A DNA stretch of 64,000 nt from assembly GCA_973895155.1 (NCBI GenBank), contig OZ316898.1, positions 7,378,001 through 7,442,000 on the forward strand, read 5' to 3'. This DNA comes from Marsupella aquatica (taxonomy: Eukaryota > Marchantiophyta). Numbering within the stretch: position 1 is the first letter of the stretch; the number at the start of each line of letters is the position of its first letter. Both the position numbers and the translations under genes were made by a program. The notes under the pieces are model-generated. The model was not told where the DNA came from, did not search any database, and saw only the letters and a list, made by a program, of their open reading frames with translations. Shown in pieces: positions 12,943 to 22,690 of this stretch.

Positions 12943-13076
12943 GGACTCCAAAATGAAAAGTGTTACTTGATAGGACCTTTGAAGTTTTGGGTACATTGAT
13001 TCAAGGTCTATCAAGTCAATCAATGGCCTGGATCACTCAAGAGTCCTATCAAGTAACACTTTTCATTTTGGGGTCC
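12943..13076. repeat. Inverted repeat, 33-bp arms, 68-nt spacer
   Basis: The arm at 12943-12975 begins ggactccaaaatgaaaagtg. The arm at 13044-13076 is its reverse complement with one mismatch over 33 positions. Transcription would give a long hairpin. It may be a small TIR element or a microRNA-like precursor; no protein is encoded. Confidence 0.9.
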
Positions 13077-13537
13077 CATAAATTAAAGCAAATACCTCTC
13101 ACACCAGAACTTTGCAAAAAAAAAACAATAGTTGTCTTGCATGTAATTTGCCCTTAAATTTGTGGCCCTAAACTGATTGCCTGGCAGTGTATTACTTAAA
13201 GAAAACTTCGTGACAGGACAGCCTCCTCAGCCCAGCTCGAAGGCATGCTAAACAAAGATTGAAGGGAAAAGTCCTGAAACTTTGGGCCTTTGACATCCCA
13301 ACCTTTGAAAAATGAATAGGACAAGTGAACATGTTTTAGTTCAAATGTCACTAAAATGTGCCAGTTTCCGCATGACTCCCGACCTTTGGTAAAAACAATT
13401 AAAACAAAACCGCTTTGTCCCGGGTAGTAAAAGTTAGTTGAAGGGCCAAACCTTTCAACAGTGGGTTTCATGAAAGACACTACTGCACTACGGCACCACA
13501 ATCCAGAGGGCCAATGTTGGTGTCCCTCCGCTTTTCC

Positions 13538-13616
13538 CTCGGAGCGGAGGCGGAGCGGAGCGGAGCGGAGGAGGCGGAGCGGAGGAGGCGCTGTGCAGAC
13601 CGGAGGCGGAGCGGCA
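13538..13616. repeat. GGAGC/GGAGGC low-complexity repeat
   Basis: Reiterated ggagc and ggaggc units in the leader of the GC-rich retroelement. Long open frames on both strands here are a product of this composition. Confidence 0.85.
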
Positions 13617-14404
13617 GTCGCGCGGGCCAGGGTCGGGAGGTGCGGGGGAGCAAGTGAGTGGAGGGAGGGTCGGGCGAGCGAGGTCGAGCGCGGTGGGGGT
13701 GAGCCAGGTTGCGGGGGCTGGGTGCTGACGCACTGCGGGGGCTGACGCATGGCGGAGCCAGGGTACAGCGTGCGCAGGGGCCCTTTTATGGGGGGCCTCA
13801 TTATGAGGGACCCCCTACCCCTCGGAGAGGGGCTCCTTCCGCCGGGGTGACCCTCGGATCCCCCCCCCCCCCTTTTCCCTCCTCTTCGGGATTTTCGTGT
13901 GGGTTGTTGGCCCCGAGCTTTTCATCCGTGGTTCTCCTCTTTCGGTGCTCCTCATTCTGCTGGCTTTGGCCCTTTGGGGGCTGTTTATCCGGGCCCCTCG
14001 GCTCTGTTTGGCGGGGAGGTTTTGGTGCTCGGGAGCCTTCTCGGTTGCTGGTTGGATTTCTGCTCCAGCCTGGTGATCGGCCCTGGCCTGGCCTGGGGTC
14101 CGGCGCTTTTTCTCCTGGCTCTGAGCCGGGGTTGGTTCGTGACCTGGGGGAGCACGTTGTGGCGTGGCTTCTTGGTGTTCTGTTCGGAGGGGGTGCCTCC
14201 GCGACAGCTTCCTTTGCGCGAGGCTGCGGCAGTCCTTTTAGGCGTGCGGTTGTTGTCACTACCGGGTCGAGGTTCTTTGCTTCGGTCATCCATCCTTTGC
14301 TTTTGTTTTTGTTGTCGCTTTCGTAATATTTTCTGTTTGTTTGTGTTGGACTTGCCTACTTTATATGTTTCTTCTTCATCCCTGGTTTATATTTTCATTT
14401 TCAC

Positions 14405-17400
14405 ATGGAGCCTCTTCCCTTTCTGAGTTCCCCTTCCCCCACTCCGGGCCCACCGGCTTCTCCCTACTCCACTCCTCTTTCCGTTCGTTGCCCTCGTCCC
14501 TCCTCACCTCCCACTTCCCCTTCTGATCCCCGTGTCCAGTGCGATGCTTGTCATAGTTGGTACCGGCCGTCAGGTTTGACGCGCCACCGTCGCTCCTGTC
14601 CTGCCCTTCGTGCTTCCTCCTCCACCTTGCCTCCACCCCCCGTCCTCCCCCCACCTCCATCTGGGCCCCCTCCCTCCTCTTGGGATTGGTTGGCTCACCT
14701 TGATGTCCTTGCTGCCCTCTATCCCGGTTTTCGGCATCCCCGTTTGTTTACTAGGATTCCCGTGCCCGTGCGGCCTCTCCTTCAGAGAGCCTTTCGTCTT
14801 CCCTTCGACCGCTTGGCTCGCGACCCCTCAGATGTTGGGGCTTGGTCCTTGCTCCTCCTGCTCCCTCATTGGGTGCTGGTCCTTCCTCCGCGGGGGGGCC
14901 GTCCGGGCATAGGGAGACCTTGGTCCGGTTGCAGCGGTTCCTTTCTGGGGATTGGGCTTCGCTTCATGAGGAGTATTACCATAGGTTGTTAGCGTTGGCC
15001 TCTCGGACCTCTGAGCTCGTCGGGAGCCATCTGTCCCTCCAGGGCAGCGCCGGCTTCGCCAGTGCCTTCTTTTGGGGCAGGCGGGGGAGTTTTCTCGGGC
15101 CGCTCGCTCCTTGGTCCCCCTCTCCCCCTCTCCTCCATCAGCCGAGACAGTTCTTGCCTTACGGTCTCTTCATCCCCCGGCTGCATCCGAGGTTCCTTGT
15201 TTTCTCGGGAGCTTTACCCCTGAGACCGAGTTCTCCCTATCCCGTGAGGTATTTTCCTCTGTCTTCCTTCATCTACCCCGCCTATCCGCGGGCGGGATTT
15301 CTGGGATGAGGTTCAAGCACCTACGCGATTGCTTTTGTCCCGACGACTCGGCATCTGGTTTTTCTGAGTTGTTCCAGGTTTGTGCCCATGTCGCGGGGGG
15401 CCGTATTCCTCCCGTGGTCGCTCGGCTTTTGGGGGCCTGTCGGCTTCTGGCTATGGCCAAAGAGACTGGGGGTGTCAGGCCCTTGGCCATTGGGGAGGTC
15501 TTGTTTCGCTTGGTGAGCCGTTGTGTTTGTCTGCAAACTCGGGCTCCCTTTTCGTCACACTTTTTTCCTCACCAGTTTGGTGTGGCCACCCCTGGCGGCT
15601 GCGAGAGTGTGGTGCATGGCCTTCGTGCCATCTTGGATATCCACCCCGACTGGGCGGTTATTCAGGTGGATGTGGCTAATGCATTCAACTCTGTATCCCG
15701 TCGGGTCATGTTTGAGGAGTTGCGGGCCGCTGGAGGGGAGATCGCATCCCTCATCCCCTTTGCCCGGGCCTTCTATGGGGCCCCGACCCCCCTGGTTTAC
15801 CCTGACCATCTTGTTCCTGGGTCCTATGTGACCATCTCATCCGAGTCCGGGACTAGGCAGGGTGACCCCCTTGGTGGGGCGTTGTTTGCTATGGCGCACC
15901 TTCGTGCTATTCGTGCCTCTTCGGATGCCTTCCCGGGTTGCATGTTTCCTTCTGTTGCGGATGACACTCACATTGTTGCCCCGGTCTCGCTTGTTGGGGA
16001 CGCCTATTCCCACTTTGTGAACCAGCTTACCCTTATTGGTCTTTCAGTCCAGCCTTGGAAGTGTGGGGTTTGGTCTCGTCTCCCCCTCCCCCACTCTTTC
16101 ACCCCACCTCTTGGTATACCCATTCGGCTCGAGGGCATTAGAGTCCTTGGGGTGCCTTTCGGGGGAGCGGTCTTTGAGCAGGATTTTCTTCTTGCGGCCC
16201 TATCCCAGGACGTTTTGCATATTGACCAGTTGGCGTCCTTGGGAGATGCCCAGATCTCCTTTTTGATCTTGGTCCTTTGTTTTGTTCGGCGTCCTTCCTA
16301 TCTTCTCCGGACAGTCCCTCCTACCGCGATGTTCCTGTCCTTACTCTCTTCATTTGACACCACTGTGATGAGAGTCTTTGGTCACCTCATTGGTCCGGGA
16401 GCCCTTGATGGAGAGGATGGTTCTTTTGCGGCTAGGCAGGCTGCGTTACCCCCATCGGGAGGGGGTATGGGGGTGGCCTCGGCAGTGGACACTGCCCCTT
16501 GTGCGTTTCTTGGTAGTTGGGCGCAGGTGGCCCCTGCCCTGGCCTCACGTTTCATTGTGGACCTTCGGCCTATCCTCTCTGACTCGGTCATGGGAGTGGA
16601 GAACGGAGCTCTCCCTTTTCAGGTCCAGCTTCGTCATGCACGGTCATTATTGCCAGAGGACTTGCAGAGCGTGGTCCCTGCTTTCGAGGGAATTGTTATG
16701 GACAGCCCGGATCGAGTCCAACAGGTGATTTCTGATCGCATGCACCGACACACCCTTTCCAGCATGCTTTCTGAGGCACCCTCGGATTTGGTACGGGCTC
16801 GTCTTTTATCCGGTTCGGGCGCTGGTTGGGGGGCCTGGCTATCGGCGAGTCCTCTTTGGGCCCCCTTTCGTATGAGTTCCTTTATTTTTACCACATCCAC
16901 GCGCCTTCGGTTGGGTCTTCCTCACCCTTGCCTCTTGGATCAGCCCACTTGCGTTTGTGGTGCGCCCCTTGATGGGCAAGGCATTCACATTCTCAGGTGC
17001 GGTCATGGTAGTGAGAGGACTGCGACACACGACGACATTCAGGACGTGGTGGCGGCCATTGCCCGTGATTCTGGTTACCATGTCATGATGGAGCAGAGAC
17101 ATGTGTTACCTCCACGGGATGGGGTTTCTGATCGCCGTCGTGCAGATCTGGTATTCTCTCGCGCTGGTGTTCGTGCCCTTGGGGATGTCGTTGTTGCTGA
17201 TCCGACTAGTGGGGCCAACGTGGCTTCGGCGGCTCATATACCTGGCCATGCCGCCGCGAGGGCAGCTCGGCTGAAGGAGGAGGCCTATGCTGTGCGGTAC
17301 CCCGGGGACCTCTTCTACCCGTTTGCCGTGGAGGTCTTTGGGGCGCTACACCCATCCTTTGACCGTTTTCTTCGCTCTTGTGCAGTTCAGTACGTCGAGC

Positions 17401-17603
17401 GGAGGCCCTATCCCCCTGTGTCGGTCATCACTGCATTCTTTAGACAGAGGGTGTCTGTTGCGCTTCAGCGGGCACAGGCGTTCACTATTCTTCGTAGGGG
17501 GGAGACTGTTGGTCTTAGGGCCGCTAGTAGGATTCCTTTGCTTGACCCCCCCATGCAGTTCACACCGGAGCTTTACCAGGCTCTCCAATTTGCTGATAGG
17601 TAG
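14405..17603 (+). pseudogene. Retroelement polyprotein (zinc finger + RT + restriction-like endonuclease), two frameshifts
   Basis: Coding sense runs through three frames. From 14405 to about 14890 it has a finger with QCDACH...TRHRRSC (CX2CX11HX3C) and a Pro-rich linker. From about 14890 to about 15040 the continuation GHRETLVRLQRFLSGDWASL is in another frame. From 15015 to 17603 a third frame is open without interruption. The last frame carries the RT: IQVDVANAF (catalytic Asp), GTRQGDPLGGALF and VADDTHIV (the ADD motif). It then has a CCHC-like CVCG...HILRCGH motif, followed by RADLVF...GDVVVADPT, matching the PD-D/EXK restriction-like endonuclease of R2-type elements. Such proteins nick the target and prime reverse transcription on it. 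The first shift lies by a run of seven G (about 14889-14895), so a sequencing or assembly indel is possible. Confidence 0.75.
15015..17603 (+). CDS. Intact RT/endonuclease reading frame of the R2-like element
   Basis: This is the uninterrupted part of the retroelement protein, open after a TGA at 15012-15014 and ending with TAG at 17601-17603. Counting from 15072, the RT aspartate of QVDVANAF is near residue 200, RQGDPLG near 262, ADD near 296, the CCHC-like motif near 626 and the endonuclease core near 690-710. The usual F/Y before ADD is replaced by Val-Ala (VADD). The true start belongs to the longer frameshifted frame, so this is probably not a natural N-terminus. Confidence 0.75.
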   Translation, partial: ARREPSVPPGQRRLRQCLLLGQAGEFSRAARSLVPLSPSPPSAETVLALRSLHPPAASEVPCFLGSFTPETEFSLSREVFSSVFLHLPRLSAGGISGMRFKHLRDCFCPDDSASGFSELFQVCAHVAGGRIPPVVARLLGACRLLAMAKETGGVRPLAIGEVLFRLVSRCVCLQTRAPFSSHFFPHQFGVATPGGCESVVHGLRAILDIHPDWAVIQVDVANAFNSVSRRVMFEELRAAGGEIASLIPFARAFYGAPTPLVYPDHLVPGSYVTISSESGTRQGDPLGGALFAMAHLRAIRASSDAFPGCMFPSVADDTHIVAPVSLVGDAYSHFVNQLTLIGLSVQPWKCGVWSRLPLPHSFTPPLGIPIRLEGIRVLGVPFGGAVFEQDFLLAALSQDVLHIDQLASLGDAQISFLILVLCFVRRPSYLLRTVPPTAMFLSLLSSFDTTVMRVFGHLIGPGALDGEDGSFAARQAALPPSGGGMGVASAVDTAPCAFLGSWAQVAPALASRFIVDLRPILSDSVMGVENGALPFQVQLRHARSLLPEDLQSVVPAFEGIVMDSPDRVQQVISDRMHRHTLSSMLSEAPSDLVRARLLSGSGAGWGAWLSASPLWAPFRMSSFIFTTSTRLRLGLPHPCLLDQPTCVCGAPLDGQGIHILRCGHGSERTATHDDIQDVVAAIARDSGYHVMMEQRHVLPPRDGVSDRRRADLVFSRAGVRALGDVVVADPTSGANVASAAHIPGHAAARAARLKEEAYAVRYPGDLFYPFAVEVFGALHPSFDRFLRSCAVQYVERRPYPPVSVITAFFRQRVSVALQRAQAFTILRRGETVGLRAASRIPLLDPPMQFTPELYQALQFADR

Positions 17604-17721
17604 GCGTTTGGGTTCCTGTCTTTGGGCTTGCTTTTCTTGGCCCCTTGGTGGTTTCCCCCCTTGATTGGGTCTTTTGCCTGTGGTATCATGTCTCCCGGTT
17701 AGGCACCCTCTATTTTTTGGC

Positions 17722-17785
17722 AGTTTGATATACATCTTTGCTAAGTTCAGTGGAGTTTGATATACATCTTTGCTAAGTTCAGTGG
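17722..17785. repeat. Perfect 32-bp tandem duplication at the 3' edge of the retroelement
   Basis: The unit agtttgatatacatctttgc + taagttcagtgg occurs twice back to back (17722-17753, 17754-17785) immediately after the GC-rich block. Confidence 0.9.
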
Positions 17786-17929
17786 TTGTTGATTTGGAAT
17801 TTGAAGGTACTGATTGATTGGCAGGACGTCGGAGCTCAGCGAACATGGCCTGGCAATTCGTCATGGGCCTCACCATGGTAAGTCAAGTCAACTAGCAAAA
17901 CTCCCGTTCTCCTTGTCATGGAAACAATC

Positions 17930-18250
17930 GTTCAAGATCAACAGAAAGCAAGTGAACCGGAAATTGCTGGTGGTCACTACTGTAACAACCCGAAATCTCG
18001 TTTTCATTTACGTAAAAGCAATCCTTCAAGACCAACCGAAAAGCAAGTGAACCGGGACTTGCTGGTGGTATGGGAACACTACCGTAAGAACCCGAAATCT
18101 CGTTTTCCTTTACGTAGAAGCAATTCCTTCAAGACCAACAGATAGGAAGTGAACTGGGACTTGCTGGTGGTGGAAACCCAGATGGAAACGAATCCTTCAA
18201 GACCAACAGATAGCAAGTGAACCGGGACTTGCTGGTGGTATGGAAACATA
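17930..18250. repeat. Four-copy tandem array, units about 68-102 bp
   Basis: The marker 'gcaagtgaaccgg' or a variant recurs at 17948, 18043, 18145 and 18213, each followed by 'cttgctggtgg' or a variant. Most units also carry 'aacccgaaatctcgttttc' and 'tccttcaagaccaac'. Confidence 0.88.
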
Positions 18251-18289
18251 CTGTATGGGAGTACAGTCTAGGATCCACCTTCTCGACCG

Positions 18290-19325
18290 GCGGTTCAAGA
18301 TTTTGGGTGTAATTGCTGTAATTGTTGTCGAGCAGCTCGAGAACTAGTTCTTTCTCCAATAGCAAATCGAAATGTATTTCGATTTAGTCGAGCAGCATTG
18401 CAAACACGTGCCAAAACAAATGTGCCAATGTTAATTTCTTCAGCATAGTTACGTTCGGGATCAACCTTCTCCGCCTGGAGGTTCAATTTTTTGCGTAATT
18501 CTGTAGTCCTGGTCGAGAATACCTTCTTCAACAATAATTGACTATATTATATCCTGGGTTAGACGACTACATAAGCAGCCGAAACAAAATGGGTCCAGTT
18601 TTTCTAAGATATACATTTGCAAGTTAGAGTTCTTCGAGGAGCGATCTGCCTTGAAAGTTTGCGTGTAATTGCTACTATTCTGGTCGAGCTTCCCTTCTTC
18701 AGCGAAAAATTGACATGTACTTCGTGGTTCCCTAGACACTAAATTGTGCAGAATGCCAAACACTGCCAAAACAAAACGTTCGAATGTTTCTTCAACGTAC
18801 ACTTGCAAGATTTATTCCAGGATCGATCGATCTGCTTAATGTGTGATTGCGGACGAGCTTCTTTTCTTCAACAACAAATTGGCACAGAGTGCCCTAGACG
18901 TTTAGATTTCGCAGAATTCCAAACACTCCCAAAACAAAATGTTCGAGTGTTTCTTCGACATGCATCTGCAAGATTTCTTCCAGGATCGGATGGTCATCGA
19001 AGTGCTTCCATTCTTCAACAACCAAATGACATATATATATTTCCATATGTGCTTAAATTGCGCAGCAGTCCAAACACTGTCAAAATAAAACACTCGAGTG
19101 TTTCTCCAATATACATTTGCAAGATTTCTTCCAGGATCGATCGGCCCAACATGTAATCGCGCGCAAGCTTCCGTTCTTCAACAACAAAACAAGTTGACAT
19201 GCATTTCATGGCCTAAATATATGCTTTAATTTGAGCAGCAATCCAAACACTGCCAAACCAATTTGTTCGACTGTTTCTTCGCCATTCATTAGCAACATTT
19301 CTTCCAGAACCGATCTGCCATTCAG
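18290..19325. repeat. Degenerate tandem array, about six units of 150-180 bp
   Basis: The marker 'ccaaacactgccaaaac' or variants recur near 18400, 18756, 18919, 19070 and 19243. They are followed by 'gttcgagtgtttcttc', 'gcaagatttcttccaggatcg' and a 'cttcttcaacaacaaa' segment. A diverged unit also occurs near 18575. Short open frames here just follow the array period. Confidence 0.85.
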
Positions 19326-19736
19326 TGATCAGGACTCTGGACTCAGGAGGGAAGTTGTTGAGTGATTTATCGATCTCTAGAGACGCTGTAGTCTAGTACT
19401 GATTCAATCTCTCTGTAGAGTAGTCTGAGAGAATCATGGAAATTGCTATTAACTGTCGACAATTCTGCGTCATTCTCGACTCTGTATTGCCACGTGTCTG
19501 CGCGTGAAGCCGGCTCGTGCCGTTGCATTTTCCACATGCCCTTCACTGAGTGGTCCACCTTGGAACCTCTTTCTTTTTGTCTTGAACGATGGATTCTTCT
19601 GAGAGAAAGAGTCATTAGGTTTGAATCAATGGCGCAAATTATTTTTTTGACGAAAGACAGACATTTGTGGGGAAGGTGCTATCTAGGGAGAAAAAGGACT
19701 ACAATCACTCCATGCAGCGTGCTATGACTACACTTT

Positions 19737-20150
19737 CACCCTAATTAGTGTAACACTAATTTGAGAACATACATTTTTAGGGTGTATTTGCAAGTGTTAG
19801 TCACACTAATTTACTAATTTGAGAAGATACATTTAGGATGCATTTGTGAGTGTTAGTCACACTAATTTTTTATGCTAATAGTTTTTATGTACATGAATTA
19901 GTGTTACTGTGGTCTTAAGAATGGCAAAATAGAGAGGAAAATTATTTTGAAAAATACACAATAAGTAGTGTTACTTTGGACTAAAATCATCCATTTTTGA
20001 CAAGCAATTTAAATTAAAGTGAAAAAAAATTGTTTTGAAAAGCAACAAAAATTAGTGTTATTTGGACTCAATCATTTTTACCAAAACTAATGTTAATAAC
20101 ACTAATTTTGCACTAACACTAATTCTTGCATAACACGAACTATTGTGAAC
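19737..20150. repeat. AT-rich block with many ACACTAAT / ATTAGTGT octamers
   Basis: About ten copies of 'cactaat' or its complement occur, several inside a partly duplicated unit ('gagaacatacattttta' / 'gagaagatacatttaggatg'). It may be a decayed TIR transposon. No coding content. Confidence 0.7.
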
Positions 20151-21112
20151 AGTGTACTAGTTAGTTTGTTCATCACTAAGGGCAGGCATGGGATCCATGG
20201 GGATGCAATGGAGAGAGGGGGGCTGCAAATATTACTAGTTATATAGACATTGGGATGCATGGGAAAGAAGGGGTCCAAAAACTTTTTATCTGAAAAGTAA
20301 CCTTCATGCCATGCAAAGGTACAGGTCAAGCGCTCGTTCATAATAAGGGGATTGGGTGGGACATAGAAGACAATCCAGATAGATTCATGTCCACAAAACA
20401 AACTGACCTCATCAGTTAAGTGACTCAAAATCAAACTGTACGTGTTGTGCAAACAAATTATTTTACTAATGAATAGCAGTGACAAGCTAGAGTTGGAGTG
20501 TAGTTAGACTTCTAGAGTGAAGCCTCTAGATCATGACTCTAGGGCCCTACCAAAATTTATGTGGATGAAAATAATGATAAAATCTTATGTATGTCAATAC
20601 GATATCATGCATGATGATTTTTGTCATCATTTCTATTAACCCTTACAGAATGGACATTCAGGCTCATAGTTTTAGGCTCATAGTTCTACAGTAAATAGTT
20701 ATGAAAAAATTATTATTTTAAGACCCATGCTCCGGCTTTGTTAGCACTGACCTCGTGCTTGGCTAGATGTTAGCAATGGACCCATACTTGCTCAATGACC
20801 AATGCTTGGCTAATTTTAGCATTTGGCCCATGTTGAACTAATCTTAGCATCTGATTTAAGCATGACTAACGTTTTAGGTGAGAATCCATTCTAAGAATAT
20901 CGGTGATCACAATCCCATTCAGGCACATGATCTAGATTAATTTTTAAAAATCATCATCGAGACATTCTTTAAACGTGGGAAAGAAACTTGCAACACCTGT
21001 GATCATAGCCCATGTAGGCTTATGGCCAGTTCAAATTAAAAAATAAATTTCACTAAGACATTTGTCAAACTTGAGAACCAGACATCCCCAGAGAATCCCG
21101 GTAATTGCTCAT

Positions 21113-21255
21113 TAAAATATGACAGGTATATTTATAGTGTACAACATACCTCCATACCAAGGTAAACCTTGTTCTTACATTTCAAAATATGACACATATA
21201 TATAACTAAAATGCACAACATCCCTCCATACCATATGATAAACCTTATTATTTTC
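21113..21255. repeat. Two-copy repeat of about 70 bp, related sequence near 37590
   Basis: Both copies contain 'aaaatatgaca', then 'acaacat(a/c)cctccatacca' and 'taaacctt'. A diverged relative ('caaaatatgacatatg ... ctctgcataccatgataa') lies at about 37588-37645, so this is a dispersed family. Confidence 0.7.
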
Positions 21256-22079
21256 TTGAAATCAATGATTGCACACCATGTATTAATTACCAGGAGCGAT
21301 CCCTAGATATAGAGGAAACATGGCGCATTTATTTTATCACCAAAATACTTCTCCATATATAGTACAAGAGTCTAGTGTGGTATGTACCCACAAGTGTGAA
21401 ACGCACGGCAATGGGCTACTCTACAACTATAATACTGCATCCCGCCTCTTTTCGTCCTTCTTCCCTTTACGAAAATCAGAAATGGCAGGAAACAATCATG
21501 ACCATCCATTGAATTGATTATTTATTTCCCACCATCAGATGCACACAAACCCATATCATCATCTCTTTTGTTTCACAATAATAGGTATAGTAACACTAAT
21601 AGGCCTAGTAGCATGTTTAAGGTACACCTGCCAAAAGTACATGCACATAGGACAAAAGACACCTTACACATGCCCACAGTACATGCACATGAGACTATTG
21701 TACTAGAAAGTACCATGAATGTGTGTTGTATTAGAATGTACAACCAATTATTATGCTCCCATAAAAATATAATGTTATGCAATTGATGGGGAGAGTAGAA
21801 AGAAACTGCTCGGGAGCAAGAAAAGGGGAGGAGGGGAAATAAAAGAAAAACAAAAGAAATTAAAGATAAAAGTTAGGATAGGAACAAATATTAGAATGTG
21901 GGAAAAGATGATAAAAGGAGAAAAAAATTAATTTAGTGTTTTTAAACTTCCCAAACATTTAAAAAATATACCTAAATATTTATAAATATAGTGTCAAAAT
22001 GATGAGATTTTCACACCCAATGTGACAAAATTCTCTATAGTTTTTAATCATGAATGTCTTACAAAATTTTCCATATATA

Positions 22080-22510
22080 GTTTTAAGGTCTTACTTGGAA
22101 GCAAATCTCTTTCTCACATTGCCATCTTTATCTCACCTGAGCATCTTTTATCTACTCAACATCTTTTTCTTTACTCAAGGTCTTTTCTCACCTTGACATC
22201 TTTATCACATCACACCATCTTTTTCTCAGTGTTGAAATCTTTCTCATCTCGCCATCTTTTTCTCACCTTGATATCTTCATCATATCTCAACATTTTTCCT
22301 TCACCCTTGCCATTTTTCTCTCTCCTTGACATCTTTTTTCAACTCAACGTCTTTAATTTCCTCATCTCGATATCTTTTCTCACCTCAACATCTTTTGTGT
22401 AACGCATAGAATCTTTTCTCTCCTTGATATCTTTTTCGCACCTTGATTTCTTTCCTTCACCTTGACATCTTTTGCTCTTATTAACATATTTTTTCATCTC
22501 GACATCCTTT
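22080..22510. repeat. Pyrimidine-rich minisatellite, units about 20-25 bp
   Basis: Many degenerate copies of a 'ttgacatctttttctcacc'-like unit. The continuous open frame across it is an effect of composition. Confidence 0.85.
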
Positions 22511-22690
22511 CCTCACCTCAATATCTTTTGTGCAACGCACAGGCATGGGCTAGTTGAACAATAATAATGCATCAGCCACACTCGTTCATTGTCCTGCCCT
22601 TTCCTCACCTCAATATCTTTTGTGCAATGCACAGGCATGGGCTAGTTGAACAATAATAATGCATCAGCCACACTGGTTCATTGTCCTGCC
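22507..22690. repeat. 92-bp tandem duplication
   Basis: 22507-22598 and 22599-22690 are nearly identical (two differences noticed), both containing 'aggcatgggctagttgaaca' and 'aataataatgcatcagccac'. Confidence 0.95.

Larger units (their letters stand above)
10578..13499. other. Intergenic region with microsatellites, a hairpin and short repeats
   Basis: No gene was recognised. The stretch holds a duplicated GT/GA microsatellite (10890-11022), a degenerate three-copy repeat (12303-12491) and a near-perfect inverted repeat (12943-13076), each annotated separately. Short open frames here lack recognisable domains. Confidence 0.5.
13500..17721 (+). mobile_element. R2-like (restriction-like endonuclease) non-LTR retroelement, GC-rich island
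   Basis: An abrupt GC-rich block with strong codon bias in AT-richer surroundings. It contains, in order, a GGAGC-rich leader (about 13538-13616), a C-rich tract (13860-13872), an N-terminal zinc finger (about 14538-14600), a reverse transcriptase (about 15300-16300) and a C-terminal CCHC plus restriction-like endonuclease (about 16945-17215). No LTRs are present. This is the single-ORF plan of the R2 group of non-LTR elements. The outer limits are estimates from base composition; no target-site duplication or poly(A) tail could be identified, and a 32-bp tandem duplication lies at the 3' edge. Whether it belongs to R2, Utopia or another clade of the group cannot be decided by eye. Confidence 0.8.

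Noticed and set aside
13196-13801. Long minus-strand frame (about 200 residues) opposite the retroelement leader
   Set aside because: It is rich in Pro, Ala, Ser and Arg because of the GGAGC repeats and GC composition. No domain is seen and it ends in AT-rich DNA without coding character.
13801-14289. Minus-strand frame opposite the retroelement 5' region
   Set aside because: Low-complexity Pro/Arg/Glu composition from a GC-rich strand; the opposite strand carries the element's coding sense.
18290-19325. CRISPR-like array
   Set aside because: The units are long, diverged throughout and lack the short identical repeats separated by unique spacers; the setting is a eukaryotic nuclear genome.
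22022-22402. 126-residue plus-strand frame rich in Ser, Phe and Leu
   Set aside because: It is a translation of the pyrimidine-rich minisatellite.
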